Positions 61,726 to 64,000 of a stretch of 64,000 nucleotides of DNA are shown here, in pieces (positions within the stretch are counted from its first letter, which is position 1; each line of letters opens with the position of its first letter). The notes under the pieces were generated by a model. The model was not told the DNA's origin. It saw only the letters and a program-made list of their open reading frames with translations, and did not search any database. The stretch is taken from NCBI RefSeq assembly GCF_035594125.1, contig NC_087192.1, forward strand, positions 10,323,501-10,387,500, read 5' to 3'. This DNA comes from Scylla paramamosain. Its lineage: Eukaryota > Arthropoda > Malacostraca > Decapoda > Portunidae. The position numbers were made by a program, and so were the translations under genes.

Positions 61726-62023
61726 CCTACTTCTCTTGGCTAATGGTTGCTTCAGGTAGCCATGAAAATGTGGCGCCAGGACGGTTAAGTATTGATTGCC
61801 TCGTATCCTTGTAACTCCTCTCGCTGTGAACGGAACAGGGAACCTCACTCCGAGGGCAAATACCATGCTGTCACTCCCAACAGCAGTCGCTGCGTGCATT
61901 ATTAAACACACCTTTCCTGCTTCTCACTTTGTGCAATTTCATAAACTGACGAGTTGTTTACATTTGCGTCTTCATACTTTGAGTCTTAAGTGGAGAGCAG
62001 AACGAAAACCTAATACTGTCTGT

Positions 62024-62088
<65 letters not shown>

Positions 62089-62729
62089 ATCTTTTCTAAT
62101 ATGTCTTTAGTTTTGCTTAGTATCACCTCGCAACAATTACATGGGGTAAGGACAGTCAAATATACACTGCCTCATCTCTTCTTTGACAATAAAAATGAGC
62201 GCTAATTGTTTTCTGCTCTTGAGGTATGTGTAGATGTGTAGTAGATCCAGTTAAAATCAACCAGGCAATGTTTATATTCTGATCTGAAGTACCCTTTTTT
62301 AGTAATTTCTGACTTGATTTAACATGTAGCATGATTCACAATATTCTGAAAGCACATGATTAACATTCACCAGTATAAAACTAATATTAATTAATGCATT
62401 ATAATTGTCATGCTTTATGTTGTAGACAACACTATATATGATTGTAGATGTTTATTTAGTTTGTATATCATGCATGTTTAACGTGTGTTATAAAAACGTA
62501 ATGTAATGTTAAAATGTAAGTTGTGGCTGATAAAGACTATTTACGTGATGAATGACAGGCGACACATGAGTAGCTTCCCTGCACCACCTGCCTGCAGCGC
62601 AACACACACCACACTGCCATCGCGGGGCACCTCGTGTGTCAGTGTCCAAAACAATAATTTGTGAGTAACACAGGCAACGTGCCACATATATAAATGAATG
62701 ATTATGAACACAAAAGTTATCAAACTGGC

Positions 62730-62819
<90 letters not shown>

Positions 62820-64000
62820 GCTCTATTTATTGGAACAAAATTTCAACACACTTCTCGCTATATTGGCAATTATTGTTCGCTGCTGGAGGAAGTGAAATCT
62901 CGCGTGAGTTTGTGGCTGCAGTTTCGCAAGAATCCTTTGTATTTACTGATGAAATTAGAGTTAATAGAACCGGCTGCCTATATTCCAAATAACAATACAC
63001 ATCCACGCTTTTTTTTTTTTTTTATTACGAACAATATTACAACTCGACCTTTATATTAGTTTAACAATTTTACATACATTTCTACTCGTAAGCCGGTATG
63101 AGTCCCGCCTGTATAAAAATATTGCATAAAATACTGAATCTTTCATTAGAGTTGCGTTCCTCTATTATTAATGAGATGTTTATTCAGCTCTTTGTCTCGC
63201 TGAAGTGCTGCATTTCGCTGTGAGTCGGCCAGCGCGGCGGGTTGTGGAGACAGGAACATGAAGGCGCGAATGTGCAGACTAACTTCCTTTATTTGTACAG
63301 AGTGGCGCGCCTCTTGCAACAAGTCCTGGAGATGGAAACATGAGCTCTTATTGTTCTCCTGCATCCCGAGAGAGCAGCATTGTCCGGCCCTCATTACAGT
63401 GAAATCAGTACGAGGAAGGCAGAGTAATGAGAAGGAACAGATGCAGACACACCGCTGCTCTCTTCTGTCTCACTTCACACTAACACTCACAAAGGATTTT
63501 TCATTACATTTCTAAGTCCATTCACAAACACAAAGCTTGGGTGAATTCTGAAAAGAATAATTACGATGCCTTTGTATATACAAAATTTACAAAATACTTA
63601 GTGAAAAAAAAAAATATCATTACCTTTTGAAGTTCCCTTAAACAAAAAGTTTAAATAATAGCCGAAATGAAAAAAAAGAAAAGAAAATGAATAATGAAAT
63701 ATCAATTACTTATAAGACTAGCAAGAAGCCTAGCTCTGCGGCACTCTGTAAGCCCATTCTAAGGCTGTTGAATAATTAACGAAACAGTTTCACGGTTGTC
63801 CTTTAGCGAGAAGTGGGAAGAGCACCACATATTACCTCTTCGTGTTTCCCAGGCGGGTGAGGGGAGGCGCTATTTCCAGTGTTCAACTCGCCCAAGATTT
63901 CCTTGTTTGGTGACGCATACTCGATAGTAACACGAGCATGCAAGTGACAGGGAATCGTGCAAATACGTTACCGGAATAGATATGGCAGCAGGTATAAATG
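60851..64000. other. No gene recognised; microsatellites only
   Basis: (CA)n(GA)n at 61669-61724, (CT)n at 62028-62084 and 62733-62816. A non-repetitive, more GC-rich stretch at 63160-63520 has short homeodomain-like TAAT/ATTA strings but no coding motif. The remainder is AT-rich without recognisable features. Confidence 0.55.

Noticed and set aside
63146..63515. Short ORFs in the GC-richer 3' region as a host gene
   Set aside because: No recognisable motif, and opposite-strand frames are equally open; it may be conserved noncoding DNA, but nothing in the sequence alone supports that.

Overview
This is a gene-poor, repeat-dominated eukaryotic window, most likely nuclear DNA of a decapod crustacean and perhaps a brachyuran crab. 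That assignment is an inference. It rests on the very dense dinucleotide and trinucleotide microsatellites, degenerate TTAGG-type (arthropod telomere-like) repeats, tRNA-derived SINEs and a dominant non-LTR retrotransposon family of a type I associate with crab genomes. No bacterial features, rRNA or intact tRNA genes are visible. I recognise no host protein-coding gene with confidence; one short unrecognised open stretch near 43.8-44.0 kb is the only candidate exon.

Most coding signal comes from mobile elements. Non-LTR family A has a single ORF of endonuclease plus reverse transcriptase and a tail beginning CCTCCTACAT-A(n). It occurs at 1-2663(-), 2664-4328(+), 10255-11020(-), 12145-13500(+), 20500-21042 with 23313-24578(-), 30857-31306(+), 31307-34582(+), 34583-34822(+), 34823-37605(+), 42255-42727 with 43548-43742(-), 49665-50040(+) and 53520-55222(+). 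The copy at the left edge is open from its start codon to the edge of the window and is the only family-A copy here that looks potentially functional. Four other non-LTR families are present once each: B (RT plus RNase H, 13.7-15.6 kb), C (Rex1/Babar-like, 17.1-18.4 kb), D (EN-RT, 26.5-29.1 kb, split by a solo LTR) and E (CR1-like, 51.0-52.1 kb).

LTR elements include a Ty3/Gypsy gag-protease relic (18.5-19.4 kb), a protease relic (25.4-26.1 kb), solo LTRs (8435-8831 and 28121-28746), two inverted copies of one LTR-like sequence, and a broken Gypsy element on the minus strand from 53.2 down to 49.3 kb. In that last element integrase lies upstream of reverse transcriptase (Gmr1-like order). DNA transposons are a dead mariner (6731-8082), a composite PIF/Harbinger insertion with two near-identical deleted copies around a 140-bp-arm palindrome (21043-23312), a second Harbinger transposase start (26.1-26.5 kb), two further Harbinger-style termini, and a hAT MITE with a perfect 8-bp target duplication (48081-48445).

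From 55.7 to 58.6 kb lies a 28-bp minisatellite of about 100 units that is open in all three forward frames but is not a gene. From 58.6 kb to the end I see only microsatellites and unremarkable single-copy-looking DNA. The nesting gives a relative history. Family A was hit by Harbinger, family D by an LTR element and by Harbinger, and the Gypsy element by both CR1 and family A.
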